Of a stretch of 64,000 nucleotides of DNA, positions 20,568 to 30,844 are shown piece by piece. Positions within the stretch are counted from its first letter, which is position 1. Each line of letters begins with the position of its first letter. The DNA is from Planctomycetota bacterium (GTDB lineage Bacteria; Planctomycetota; B15-G4; SIAN01): NCBI GenBank assembly GCA_016795285.1, contig JAEUIC010000011.1:1-64000 (forward strand). Direction: 5' to 3'. Made by a program: the position numbers and the translations under genes. The notes beneath the pieces are model-generated. The model saw only the letters and a program-made list of their open reading frames with translations, was not told where the DNA came from and ran no database searches.

Positions 20568-22775
20568 TCAGGAGCCCGGCGCGGGCGGCGGCGGCAGCGC
20601 GAAGAGGGCGTCGTCGAGCTCGACGTCGACCTCGCCTTCGCTGAACTGCAGCCGCACGGTGCCGATGTCGGGCGTCTGCAGCTCGCGCCGGAAGGCGATC
20701 TTCATCCCGCCGACGTCGCGCACGTCGGTGAGCAGCGCGATCGGCAGCGGGAAGGCGAGGCCCGGGAACGCCGCGCCCCCCTCGATCGCGAGCAGGCGGA
20801 AGTCCTTGGCCGAGACGTAGAAGCCGCTCGAAGGCTCGCTGCTGCCGGGCGCTTCCCCCGGCGTCTTCACCGCGATCGCCAGCGCGAGTTCGGGCAGCGG
20901 CGCGCCGAGCCCGGTCGCGCGCGTCACGCCCTGCAGGTCGACCTCGTCGGCGAAATCGAGCCAGCTGCCCGCCTGCACCAGCGGATTGGCGAAGCGCAGC
21001 GCCGCCACTTCCGCCGGCGTCAGCTGCGGCTTGCTGCCGAACTGCGCCGTGAAGCTGCCGCGCTCGCCCGACACGATCAGCGTCGACTTGCCGAACGGCG
21101 AGGCGTCGAAGTCGATGCGCAGCTCGTCGGGACCGCGCGCCAGCAACGTGTAGCTGCCGGTCACCCCCGACTGCGGGAAGGAGAGCTGGCCGGCAAGTCG
21201 CAGCGTGCGCACCGCCGCAGCGGCATCGGCGCCCGCCGCTTCGGCGCGCTTCGCGAAGAACTCGTCGAGCGAGAGGTCGCTCGCCGTCACCTGCTCCTTC
21301 GCCGCGACCGCCTTCATGCGGCGCACCGCGAAACCCTGCGTCAACGTCAGCGCCAGCGCGTGGCCCGCGTCGTCCTTCTGGATCTCGATCCAGGAGTCGG
21401 GCTCCTCGCGCAGCCAGCAGCGCCCGTCCTTGTCGGGCCAGCCGAGCGTGTAGGTCGTGGTCGCCCACTGGCCGAGCCCGGGCGGGATCACCAGCACGAG
21501 GCGGCCGTTCATCACCACCAACGAGTTGTTCGGCCGCCCCTCGATGCCGCCGGTGAAGGTGCCGGCGAGCTTCTCGTACGCCTCCTTCGGGAGCGGCGCC
21601 CCCTCGACCAGCGGGCGGCGCTCCTTCCACTTGCCGAACAGCGCGTCGTAGACGAGCGGGTGGATCCCCGCCTGGAGCTGCGTCTGGCTCGTGTTGCTGA
21701 GCATCACGAGGCCGCAGTCGCGGTCGGGCAGCACGCTCATCGCCGCCGCGTAGCCCGGCACGTTGCCGCCGTGCTCGATCAGCTTGTGCTTGCCGCCCTC
21801 GGCGTCGCGCCACTCCTGGCCGTCGTCCTCGTGGAGGAAGAAGCCGCGGCCGTAGGAGGGCTTCAAGTCGTCGTCGTCCTTCCAGAGCCGGTCGAACTGC
21901 GCGTCGGCGACCAGCCGCCCTTCGCCCCACGCGCCGCGCTTCAGCAGGAAGCGGACCCACTGCGCCATGTCGACCACGTCGGAGCAGATGCCGCCGGCCG
22001 CCGCCATGTTGTCGAGGCCGACCCACTCGACGGCCACGAACTTCTCGCCGGCCGCGTCCCAGTCGTAGCGCTTCGAGAGCGCCGGGTCGGCCAGCGCGAC
22101 CGCCGCCGACGACGTGGTGCGCGTCATGCCGAGCGGCGCGAAGAAGCGCTCGGCCACCAGCTCGTCCCAGCTCTTGCCGGTGACCCGCGCGGCGCACTCG
22201 CCGGCGACCAGGAACATCGCGTTGTTGTACTGCCACGCGCCGCGATAGGCCGTCTGGTTGTCCGTCTCGGCGAGCAGGCGCACCAGTTCGTCGCGCGTCG
22301 CGGCGCCGCCGAGCCACGCCACGTCGGTGCGCGTGAGGCCGGTGCGGTGCGAGAGGAGATCGTCGAGCGTCGCCTTCGCGTCGGTCGTCTTGTCCTTGAA
22401 GCGGAAGCCGTCGAGCCAGGTGGCCGGCCGCTTCTCCCAATCGAGCTTCCCCTCCTCGGCGAGCGACGCGACCAGCAGCGCCGTGAAGGTCTTGCTGACC
22501 GAGCCGATCGGGTAGAGCGTGGTCGCCTCGGCGGGCCGCTTCGCCTCGCGGTCGACCAGCCCGAAGCCGCGCGCGAAGATCACGCGGTCCTGGTGGACGA
22601 CCGCCAGCGAGAGGCCGCTGATGTGGAGCAGCTCGCGGCGCGCCTCGAGGTCCTCGGCGAGCCGTTCGAGGCGCATCTCGAGGGTCGGCTCGTCGGCGGC
22701 CGCGACCCGCGCGAGCGGCGACGCGGCGGCGGGAGCGAGAGCGGCGAGCAGCGGCAGGGCGAGGGTGGCGAGCAC
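20568..22775 (-). CDS. exported serine hydrolase, beta-lactamase class C / esterase family
   Basis: 735 residues from a GTG at 22775. This start has GGAG seven bases upstream and gives a clean signal peptide (MLATLALPLLAALAPAAAS); an upstream GTG at 22817 would overlap a probable -10 box. The penicillin-binding fold (about 45-370) has the nucleophile motif SVSK near residue 92, YNN near 185 in place of the usual YxN, and HGG near 330 in place of KTG. This set is common in class C-like esterases and peptidases rather than in true beta-lactamases. The C-terminal 300 residues form beta-rich domains of unknown role. The substrate is unknown. Confidence 0.85.
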   Translation of the reverse strand: MLATLALPLLAALAPAAASPLARVAAADEPTLEMRLERLAEDLEARRELLHISGLSLAVVHQDRVIFARGFGLVDREAKRPAEATTLYPIGSVSKTFTALLVASLAEEGKLDWEKRPATWLDGFRFKDKTTDAKATLDDLLSHRTGLTRTDVAWLGGAATRDELVRLLAETDNQTAYRGAWQYNNAMFLVAGECAARVTGKSWDELVAERFFAPLGMTRTTSSAAVALADPALSKRYDWDAAGEKFVAVEWVGLDNMAAAGGICSDVVDMAQWVRFLLKRGAWGEGRLVADAQFDRLWKDDDDLKPSYGRGFFLHEDDGQEWRDAEGGKHKLIEHGGNVPGYAAAMSVLPDRDCGLVMLSNTSQTQLQAGIHPLVYDALFGKWKERRPLVEGAPLPKEAYEKLAGTFTGGIEGRPNNSLVVMNGRLVLVIPPGLGQWATTTYTLGWPDKDGRCWLREEPDSWIEIQKDDAGHALALTLTQGFAVRRMKAVAAKEQVTASDLSLDEFFAKRAEAAGADAAAAVRTLRLAGQLSFPQSGVTGSYTLLARGPDELRIDFDASPFGKSTLIVSGERGSFTAQFGSKPQLTPAEVAALRFANPLVQAGSWLDFADEVDLQGVTRATGLGAPLPELALAIAVKTPGEAPGSSEPSSGFYVSAKDFRLLAIEGGAAFPGLAFPLPIALLTDVRDVGGMKIAFRRELQTPDIGTVRLQFSEGEVDVELDDALFALPPPPAPGS

Positions 22776-22815
22776 GCGAGAGCTCCAAGGACGGGACGCG
22801 GACGGAACGCCACGC

Positions 22816-22821
22816 ACCTTA
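22816..22821 (-). promoter_or_regulatory. probable -10 element (TAAGGT) of the serine hydrolase gene
   Basis: TAAGGT on the minus strand lies about 40 bases before the GTG at 22775, in the 50-base gap after the selenoprotein gene. It suggests that the hydrolase has its own promoter. Confidence 0.35.
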
Positions 22822-22867
22822 CGCGTCCGCCGCGCTCCGGTTCAGCGCGACGCCTCCGCCCCACGAT

Positions 22868-23662
22868 TCAGCGCGGCGCGTCGAGCGCCCGCAGCGGAGC
22901 GAGCGCGCCGTCGCCCTCGAGCCGCTCGCGCCAGTTCTCGGTGAGCCAGGTCGAGCCGAGCCGCCCCTCGCGATCGAAGAAGAGGAGCGCCGGGCGGGCG
23001 AGGTCGCCGCCGCGCATCACGTCGGCGCCGGGATGGCGCAAGCCGAGCGCGTCGGCCAGCGCGAGGTCGGGATCGGAGAGGAGCGGGAAGGCGAGCCCCT
23101 CCGCCTTCGCCAGCGCGGCGAGTTCGTCCGGAGCGTCCTTCGAGACGGCCACCACGGCGCCGCCTTCCGCTTCGATCGCCGCCAAGGAGAGCTGCAACAC
23201 GCGCAGCTCGCGCACGCAGAAGGGTCACCAGAAGCCGCGGAAGAAGGCGACCACCACCTTCTTGCCGGCGAGGCGGCCGCTGCGCTGCTCGGCCGCGAGG
23301 TCGAAGGCGCTGCCGTCGGCCGCCGTGCGCGCCAGCGCCGGCAGCGCGCGACCGGGCGCGAGCTGCGCCGCGACCGCGGGCGGCAGCTGGTACATCGCGT
23401 CGCGCGTGAAGAGGAAGAAGAGGCCGGCGACGCCGAGCGCCAGCACGAGGCAGAGCCCCGCGATGAAGCGATCGGCGCGCAGGATGCCCGGCGGCGGCCG
23501 CAGCACGGCGCGCGCGGCCACCGCGATGCCGAGCGCCTGCACGAACCAGAGCGGCCACTCGTGCGCGCCGAAGCCCGGCTGCTTCGCCCACCAGGCGAAG
23601 TAGCCGAAGGTCGCCGCCGCGCAGAGCGCGACGCCGAAGAGCGCGCGACCGGTCGCCTTCAC
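22868..23662 (-). CDS. membrane-anchored peroxiredoxin-like selenoprotein (in-frame TGA read as selenocysteine)
   Basis: One frame of 264 codons with a single internal TGA at 23225-23227, codon 146. Residues 1-90 hold about three transmembrane helices. The rest is an AhpC/TSA thioredoxin-fold domain: the strand VVVAFFRGFW runs into the TGA and continues PFCVRELRVLQ. Relatives have the form FxRGxWCPxC, so the TGA stands exactly where the catalytic cysteine belongs and gives a U-P-F-C redox motif. After it come VVAVSKDAPDEL, FPLLSDPDLALADALGL and PALLFFDREGRL, all normal for the family. A hairpin fitting a bacterial SECIS lies 15 bases after the TGA. The likely role is reduction of peroxides or disulfides at the membrane. 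It follows lpdA by 10 bases. Confidence 0.88.
23189..23209 (-). promoter_or_regulatory. bacterial-type SECIS hairpin for selenocysteine insertion
   Basis: On the minus strand GAGCTGC pairs perfectly with GCAGCTC (7 bp) around a 7-base loop GCGTGTT, whose first base is G and which contains GU. The loop begins 22 bases after the TGA at 23225-23227, inside the spacing known for SelB-dependent SECIS elements. It lies within the coding sequence, as is normal in bacteria. Confidence 0.8.
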
Positions 23663-23672
23663 CGCGCGCCGC

Positions 23673-25097
<1,425 letters not shown>

Positions 25098-25140
25098 GTC
25101 GATTTCCTCTTCCTTCGGGGTCGGCGCCGCGTCGCGGCGG

Positions 25141-26343
25141 TCAGCGCGAACCGTGATGGGACGGCAGCGGCCCGCCGCGCGCGGCGAGTTCGGCCTGCGC
25201 GGCCGCCTGCTGCTCGCGCAGCTGCGGCGTCAGCTCGGCGAAGACGTCGGTGAAGAGCGACTCGAGCGGCGGCTCGCCGCCCTGCTCGGCGATGCGGATC
25301 CCTTCGGAGATGGCGGCCTGCAGCTCTTCCTCGATGGCCTCGTCCTTGGCGGCCGTGAGCAGGCCGAGCGCCAGGAGGTGCCTCTTCAGCCGCTCGATCG
25401 GATCCTGCGCTTCCCACTGCGCCACCTCGCCCTGCTCGCGGTAGCGCGTCGGGTCGTCGGAGGAGGAGTGGCCGAGGCGGCGGTAGGTGAGCGCCTCGAT
25501 CAGCGTCGGGCCGCCGCCGCTGCGCGCCCGCTCGACCGCCTGGCGCGTCACATCGAGGACGGCGAGCACGTCGTTGCCGTCGACGCGCACGCCCGGCATC
25601 CCGTAGGCGACCGCCTTCGCGGCGATCGACTTCGCGGCGGTCTGCTTGGCGAACGGCACCGAGATCGCCCACTGGTTGTTCTGGCAGAAGAAGACGACCG
25701 GCGCCTTCCAGACGCCCGCGAAGTTGAGCGCGCAGTGGAAGTCGTGCTCCGACGTCGCGCCGTCGCCGAGGTAGCCCATCGCGACGATCGGGTCCTTCGA
25801 GAGCTGCGCGGCGCGCGCGATGCCGACGGCGTGCAGCAGCTGCGTCGCGATCACGCTCGACATCGAGACGAAGTTCGCGGCGCGGAAGGAGTGGTGGCAG
25901 GGCATCTGGCGCCCCTGGCTCACCTCGCTCCCCTTGCCCATGCACTGCGCGATCAGCCGCTCGATCGGCAGGCCGCGCCAGAGCGCGACGCCCGCCTCGC
26001 GCAGCGCCGGCGCGACCCAGTCGCGCGCCTCGAGCGCCGCCGCGCTGCCGACGATCGCCGCCTCCTGGCCGGTGCACTGGCCGAAGAAGCCGATGCGACC
26101 CTGCCGCTGCAGGTTCAACATCCGTCCGTCGAGCAGCCGGATGCGCAACATGCCGCGGTAGAGCTCGAGCAGCGTCTCCGGCGCCAACGCGTTGCCGCCA
26201 GCGCCCCCCACCCACGAGCCGTCGGGGGCGAGCAGGCGCAGCGGCGCGTCGGCGCCGGCAGCAGGGCCCGCCGCCGCAGCGGCGCTCGGCGCGTCGGCGG
26301 TGGCGGCTTTCGGCGAGCGGCTCCCCACGGCGCGCTCGTTCAC
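25141..26343 (-). CDS. 2-oxo acid dehydrogenase E1 component, alpha subunit (second copy)
   Basis: 400 residues from a GTG at 26343 that overlaps the E2 stop (GTGA). The thiamine-diphosphate motif is GDGATSEHDFHCALNFAG ... QNNQWAISV, and the phosphorylation-loop-like segment is YRRLGHSSSDDPTRYR. It is a full E1alpha of the branched-chain/pyruvate type with a 45-residue Ala-rich N-terminal extension. A different E1alpha gene lies at 28748, but only one E1beta is present. It may form an alternative E1 of different substrate range, or a mixed E1 with the shared beta subunit. The motifs look intact, so it is not a pseudogene. Confidence 0.9.
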   Translation of the reverse strand: MNERAVGSRSPKAATADAPSAAAAAGPAAGADAPLRLLAPDGSWVGGAGGNALAPETLLELYRGMLRIRLLDGRMLNLQRQGRIGFFGQCTGQEAAIVGSAAALEARDWVAPALREAGVALWRGLPIERLIAQCMGKGSEVSQGRQMPCHHSFRAANFVSMSSVIATQLLHAVGIARAAQLSKDPIVAMGYLGDGATSEHDFHCALNFAGVWKAPVVFFCQNNQWAISVPFAKQTAAKSIAAKAVAYGMPGVRVDGNDVLAVLDVTRQAVERARSGGGPTLIEALTYRRLGHSSSDDPTRYREQGEVAQWEAQDPIERLKRHLLALGLLTAAKDEAIEEELQAAISEGIRIAEQGGEPPLESLFTDVFAELTPQLREQQAAAQAELAARGGPLPSHHGSR

Positions 26344-27701
26344 AGGCTGCCGAGCATCAGGCGGCGCGGATCCTCGAGCAGCGCGAGGATCTCGTTCATG
26401 AAGCGCGCGCCGTCGGCGCCGTCGACGATGCGGTGGTCGATCGAGACCGACAGGTTCATCATCTTGCGGATGACGATCGAGCCGTTCCGCACCACCGCGC
26501 GATCGGCGATCTTGTGGACGCCGAGGATCGCGACCTCGGGGAAGTTGATCACCGGCGTGGCGAGGATGCCGCCGATGTTGCCGGCGTTGGTGATGGTGAA
26601 GGTCGAGCCGGTCACCTCGTCGAGCGCGAGCTTCCCTTCGCGCGCGCGCGCGGCGAGGTCCTGCAGCGCCGCGCCGAGGTTCAAGAGCGAGCGCTGTCCC
26701 GCATCCTTGATCACCGGCACCACGAGCCCCTGCTCCGTGTCGCAGGCGAAGCCGATGTGGTGGTAGTGCTTGACGACGATCTCCTGCGTCGCCTCGTCGA
26801 GCGTCGAGTTCAGCATCGGGAACTTGCGCAGCGCCGCGATGGTCGCCTGGATCAGGAACGGCATGAAGGTCAGCTTCACGCCGGCGGCAAGAGCGGCCGG
26901 CTTCAGCGACTCGCGCAGCTCGACCAGGTTCGTCACGTCGAGTTCGTCGACGTAGGTGAAGTGGGCGGCGGTGCGCTTGCTCTGCTGCATCCGCTCGGCG
27001 ATCCGCTTGCGGATGCCCCGCAGCGGGAGGCGCTCCTCGGCCTTCGTGGCGCCGACCGGCGCGGTGGCGCGCGGCGCGGCGAGGGCGGTCGGCGCCTTCG
27101 CGGCGGGCGCGGCCGGCGCCTTCGCGGCAGCAGCGGGAGCGGCGGGAGCGGCCGCAATCGGCGCGGCGATCGGCGCGCGCGGCGCCTGCGTGAAGCGCTC
27201 GAGGTCGGCGCGGCTCACGCGACCGGCGGGGCCGCTGCCCGGCACGCTGCGCAGGTCGATGCCGAGCTCGCGCGCGCGGCGGCGCACGGCCGGCGCCGCG
27301 AGGACGCGACCGGCGACCAGCGTCGCGCCGTTCCCGTTGCTGCCCGCCGCGTGGCCAGCGGCCGCCGCGACCGGCGCCGCCGCCATCGGGGCGATCGCGG
27401 CCACCGCTGCGGCCGCGGGCACGTGCGCCGCGGCGGGTGCCGCCGCCGGCGCGCCGCTGCCGGTCTCGAGCACCGCGATCACCGAGCCGATCGGCACCGT
27501 CGTGCCGGCCGCGAACTTGATCGACTTCACCACGCCGGTCGCCGGCGCGGTGATCTCGACGGTCGCCTTGTCGGTCATCACCTCGACGAAGGGGTCGTTC
27601 TCCTTGACCGATTGCCCCTCGGTGACGTGCCAACGGGTGATCTCGCCCTCGGCGAGGCCCTCGCCGATGTCCGGCAGCTTGAACTCGAGCGCCACGTTCA
27701 T
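26340..27701 (-). CDS. 2-oxo acid dehydrogenase E2 (dihydrolipoyl acyltransferase)
   Basis: 453 residues. The lipoyl domain (about 5-80) carries the lipoylated lysine in VMTDKATVEI, a form typical of branched-chain E2. An Ala/Pro linker leads to the peripheral subunit-binding domain (about 130-175, APAVRRRARELGIDLRSVPGSGPAGRV). After a second Ala-rich linker comes the catalytic domain (about 220-453) with the active-site motif SIDHRIVDGADGARF. It transfers the acyl group from E1 to CoA. One lipoyl domain is present. The stop overlaps the start of the following E1alpha. The substrate could be pyruvate or branched-chain 2-oxo acids; the lipoyl-site sequence leans to the latter. Confidence 0.92.
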   Translation of the reverse strand: MNVALEFKLPDIGEGLAEGEITRWHVTEGQSVKENDPFVEVMTDKATVEITAPATGVVKSIKFAAGTTVPIGSVIAVLETGSGAPAAAPAAAHVPAAAAVAAIAPMAAAPVAAAAGHAAGSNGNGATLVAGRVLAAPAVRRRARELGIDLRSVPGSGPAGRVSRADLERFTQAPRAPIAAPIAAAPAAPAAAAKAPAAPAAKAPTALAAPRATAPVGATKAEERLPLRGIRKRIAERMQQSKRTAAHFTYVDELDVTNLVELRESLKPAALAAGVKLTFMPFLIQATIAALRKFPMLNSTLDEATQEIVVKHYHHIGFACDTEQGLVVPVIKDAGQRSLLNLGAALQDLAARAREGKLALDEVTGSTFTITNAGNIGGILATPVINFPEVAILGVHKIADRAVVRNGSIVIRKMMNLSVSIDHRIVDGADGARFMNEILALLEDPRRLMLGSL

Positions 27702-27747
27702 CTCCTCCGTTCGATCGCGGACCGTCGCAGCGTCACCAGCGGACGAC

Positions 27748-28722
27748 TCAGAAGCGCGCCACCTTCAGCACGGCCTCGCGGATGCGGCCGGGCTCGGGCA
27801 GGTAGACGCTCTCGAGCGTGTAGGGGAACGGCGTGTCGAAGCCGGTCACCCGCACGATCGGCGCCTCGAGCCACTCGATCGCCTTCTCGGCGAGGATCGC
27901 GCTGATCTCGCCGCCGAAGCCGCCGGTCTTCGGCGCCTCGTAGACGATCACCGCGCGTCCCGTCTTCTTCACCGACTCGAGGATCGTCGCCTCGTCGAGC
28001 GGCACGATGGTGCGCACGTCGACGATCTCGCAGTCGATCCCCTCCTCGGCGCACTTCGCCGCCGCCTTCTCGCACATGCCGACCATGCCGCCCCACGCGA
28101 TCAGCGTGACATCCTTGCCGGGCCGCACGATGCGCGCCTTGCCGATCTCGACGAGGTGCTCGCCCGCCGGCACCTCCTCCTTCAGGGAGCGGTAGATCAG
28201 CTTCGGCTCCATGAAGAGGACCGGGTCGGGATCGCGGATCGACGCGAGCAGGAGCCCCTTCGCGTCGGCCGGCGTCGAGGGCACCACGACCTTCAACCCC
28301 GGCGTGTGGGCGAAGTAGGCCTCGGGGCTCTGCGAGTGGTAGTGGCCGCCGCGGATGCCGCCGCCGATCGGCGTGCGGATCGTCATCGGGACGGTGTATT
28401 CGCCGCCCGAGCGGTAGCGCATCTTGGCCGCCTCCGACACGATCTGGTCGAAGGCGGGATAGATGAAGTCGCCGAACTGGATCTCGGCGATCGGCACGAG
28501 GCCATAAAGCGCCATGCCGATGGCCGCGCCGACGATGCCCGACTCGGCGAGCGGCGTGTCCATCACGCGGTCGCCGCCGAACTCCTTAAAGAGCCCGGCC
28601 GAGCAGCCGAAGACGCCGCCCTTGATGCCGACGTCCTCGCCGAGCAGCACCACCCGCGGATCACGGCGCATCTCGACGCGCAGCGCGTCGTTGATCGCCT
28701 CCACCATCGTCATGACGGCCAT
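27748..28722 (-). CDS. 2-oxo acid dehydrogenase E1 component, beta subunit
   Basis: 324 residues, typical length. Landmarks are VVLLGEDVGIKGGVFGCSAGL, DTPLAESGIVGAAIGMA, PIAEIQFGDFIYPAFDQIVSEAAK and VVVPSTPADAKGLL, all standard for E1beta of pyruvate or branched-chain dehydrogenases. It pairs with an alpha subunit to make the thiamine-dependent decarboxylase. It is the only E1beta in the operon, between the two E1alpha genes, 25 bases downstream of the first. Confidence 0.93.
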   Translation of the reverse strand: MAVMTMVEAINDALRVEMRRDPRVVLLGEDVGIKGGVFGCSAGLFKEFGGDRVMDTPLAESGIVGAAIGMALYGLVPIAEIQFGDFIYPAFDQIVSEAAKMRYRSGGEYTVPMTIRTPIGGGIRGGHYHSQSPEAYFAHTPGLKVVVPSTPADAKGLLLASIRDPDPVLFMEPKLIYRSLKEEVPAGEHLVEIGKARIVRPGKDVTLIAWGGMVGMCEKAAAKCAEEGIDCEIVDVRTIVPLDEATILESVKKTGRAVIVYEAPKTGGFGGEISAILAEKAIEWLEAPIVRVTGFDTPFPYTLESVYLPEPGRIREAVLKVARF

Positions 28723-28747
28723 CGCAGTTCGCTCCCGACTCGGACGA

Positions 28748-29863
28748 TCAAAGGGGGAATTCGCCGTGGTGGCCCTTGCTGACCACCCCGCGCTGCAGCG
28801 CGTCCTTCAGCTCGGCCCACTGCTCGTCGAGCTGCGCGGTGCGCCCGGCGTAGACGTCCTCGAACATGGTCGAGACCGCGGGCGGCCCGACCTTCTCGGC
28901 CGCGTCGATCGCCGCCTGCAGCTCGGCGTCGCAGCGCGCGCGGATCTCCGTCTCCTGCGCGGCGGTGAGGAGCTTCTTCTGCTCGAGCCACGCCTTGAAG
29001 CGGTCGATCGGGTCGCGCGTCTTCCAGACCTCGCAGACCTTCGGGTCGCGGTAGCGGCTCGGGTCGTCCGAGGAGGAGTGGCCGCCCATGCGGAAGGTGA
29101 CCGTCTCGATCAGCGTCGGGCCGTGGCCGGCGCGCGCGCGATCGGCCGCCTGCTTGGTGGCGGCGTAGACGGCGAGCACGTCGTTGCCGTCGACGCGCAC
29201 GCCCGGCATGCCGTACGCCTCGGCCTTCGCGGCCATGGTCGCCGACGCCGTCTGCCCCTCGAGCGGGACCGAGATCGCCCAGCCGTTGTTCTCGCAGACG
29301 AAGATGCAGGGCGCCGCGAAGACGCCGGCGAAGTTGAGGCCCGTGTGGAAGTCGTTCGAGGAGGTCGAGCCGTCGCCGAAGTAGGTGATGGCGACGTGCG
29401 GCTCCTTGCGGATCTTCATCGCCATCGCGGCGCCGGCCGCCTGCGCGATCTGCGTCCCGATCGGCGACGAGATGCTGACGAAGTGCTGCTTCTTGAAGCT
29501 GTAGTGCACCGGCATCTGGCGGCCGCGCGTGTTGTCGGCGGCGTTGCCGTAGCACTGGTGCATGAGCGAGACGACCGGCACGCCGCGCAACAGCGCGATG
29601 CCGGGGTCGCGGTAGGAGGGGAAGAACCAGTCGTCGGCGCCGAGCGCGGCGGCGGAGCCGATGTGGGACGCCTCCTGCCCGAGCGCCGGCACGTAGAAGC
29701 CGATGCGCCCTTGGCGCTGCAGCTTCATCGCGCGATCGTCGAGCAGGCGCGTCAGCACCATCACCCGATAGATCTCGAGCAGCCGCTCCTTCGAGAGCTC
29801 GGGCGGCTTGTGGGATGCGGCCGCGCCGCTCTCGGCCATGACCGAGACCATCTCCGGACTCAT
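28748..29863 (-). CDS. 2-oxo acid dehydrogenase E1 component, alpha subunit (first copy)
   Basis: 371 residues from the ATG at 29863, which overlaps the lipA stop (ATGA). The thiamine site is GDGSTSSNDFHTGLNFAG ... ENNGWAISV, and a loop FRMGGHSSSDDPSRYRD is conserved. Compared with the copy at 25141 it shares the fold and many blocks (LQRQGRIGF, YGMPGVRVDGNDVLAV) but differs widely elsewhere, so the duplication is old or the two were recruited separately. It sits next to E1beta and is the natural partner subunit. Confidence 0.92.
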   Translation of the reverse strand: MSPEMVSVMAESGAAASHKPPELSKERLLEIYRVMVLTRLLDDRAMKLQRQGRIGFYVPALGQEASHIGSAAALGADDWFFPSYRDPGIALLRGVPVVSLMHQCYGNAADNTRGRQMPVHYSFKKQHFVSISSPIGTQIAQAAGAAMAMKIRKEPHVAITYFGDGSTSSNDFHTGLNFAGVFAAPCIFVCENNGWAISVPLEGQTASATMAAKAEAYGMPGVRVDGNDVLAVYAATKQAADRARAGHGPTLIETVTFRMGGHSSSDDPSRYRDPKVCEVWKTRDPIDRFKAWLEQKKLLTAAQETEIRARCDAELQAAIDAAEKVGPPAVSTMFEDVYAGRTAQLDEQWAELKDALQRGVVSKGHHGEFPL

Positions 29864-30771
29864 GCAGTCGCTCCACCAGCGAGCGGAAGGGTCGATTCGA
29901 AGCGGCCGGGCGGCGGCTCGGCGCGGGCGCGCAGGTGCGACTCTGCGAAGAGTTCGCCCGCCTTGTAGGAGCTGCGCACGAAGGGGCCCGAGGCGACGTG
30001 CAGGAAGCCGTGGGACAGCGCGAGCTGCCCGAGCGCCTCGAACCGTTCCGGCGGGACGAACTCGGCGACGGCGCGGTGCTTCTCGCTCGGCCGCAGGTAC
30101 TGGCCGAGCGTGAGCAGGTCGACGCCGACCGCGCGCAGGTCGCGGAACGCCTCGACGAGCTCGTCCTCGCGCTCGCCGTGGCCGAGCATCAGCGACGACT
30201 TGGTCAGCGCCGAGGGCTTCAGTTCCTTCAGGCGGCGCAGCACGCGCAGCGACTGGTCGTAGGTCGCGCGCGGGTCGCGGACGGCGGGCGTCAAGCGGCG
30301 CACCGTCTCGACGTTGTGGGCCAGCACGTCGGCGCCGCACGCCGCAAGCGTCGCGAGCGCCATCTCGTCGGCCTTGAAGTCGGGGATCAGCGTCTCGACG
30401 AGGAGCCCCGGCACCTGCGCCTTCACGTGGTCGACGACGCGCGCGAAGTGGCCGGCGCCCTGGTCCGGGAGGTCGTCGCGGTCGACCGAGGTGAGCACGA
30501 TGTAACGCAGCCCCATCTGCTGCACCGCTTCGAGGACCTTCTGCGGCTCCTCGACGTCGACCGGTTCGCCGCGCCGCGCCGTCTTCACCGAGCAGAACGA
30601 GCAGCCGCGGGTGCAGAGCTCGCCGAGCAGCATGAAGGTGGCCGTGCCGCCGCTCCAACACTCGGAGAGGTTGGGGCAGCGCGCTTCCTCGCAGACCGTG
30701 GTGAGGCGCAGCCCCTCGACGAGCGAGCGCAGCTTGCGATAGCGCTCCCCCGTCGGCGGGCGGATCTTCAA
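29860..30771 (-). CDS. lipA: lipoyl synthase
   Basis: 303 residues from a TTG at 30771. LipA inserts two sulfurs into protein-bound octanoate using two iron-sulfur clusters. Both cysteine sets are present: C27, C32, C38 (auxiliary cluster) and CTRGCSFC at 53-60 (radical SAM cluster). The C-terminal RSSY motif is present too. Codons before the TTG read PEW, and relatives have PEWLK, so the true protein probably begins upstream. The frame is open there but offers no ATG, GTG or TTG; a CTG at 30801 has GAGGA a few bases before it. It leads the 2-oxo acid dehydrogenase operon, whose E2 needs lipoylation. Confidence 0.93.
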   Translation of the reverse strand: MKIRPPTGERYRKLRSLVEGLRLTTVCEEARCPNLSECWSGGTATFMLLGELCTRGCSFCSVKTARRGEPVDVEEPQKVLEAVQQMGLRYIVLTSVDRDDLPDQGAGHFARVVDHVKAQVPGLLVETLIPDFKADEMALATLAACGADVLAHNVETVRRLTPAVRDPRATYDQSLRVLRRLKELKPSALTKSSLMLGHGEREDELVEAFRDLRAVGVDLLTLGQYLRPSEKHRAVAEFVPPERFEALGQLALSHGFLHVASGPFVRSSYKAGELFAESHLRARAEPPPGRFESTLPLAGGATA

Positions 30772-30844
30772 CCACTCTGGCAGCGTCGCGTGAGTCGCCA
30801 GGACGTCCTCGTCGTTCCCTCTCGACCTTGCGGAAACCGTTATC

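Noticed and set aside
20568..22775. True beta-lactamase resistance gene
   Set aside because: The SxxK motif is present, but the other motifs (YNN, HGG) and the large extra C-terminal part fit the wider class C esterase/peptidase family.
22868..23662. Reading the TGA in the peroxiredoxin-like gene as a nonsense mutation or two separate genes
   Set aside because: The frame continues perfectly through the family motif, the TGA replaces the expected cysteine and a SECIS-like stem follows at the right distance. A pseudogene would need three coincidences.
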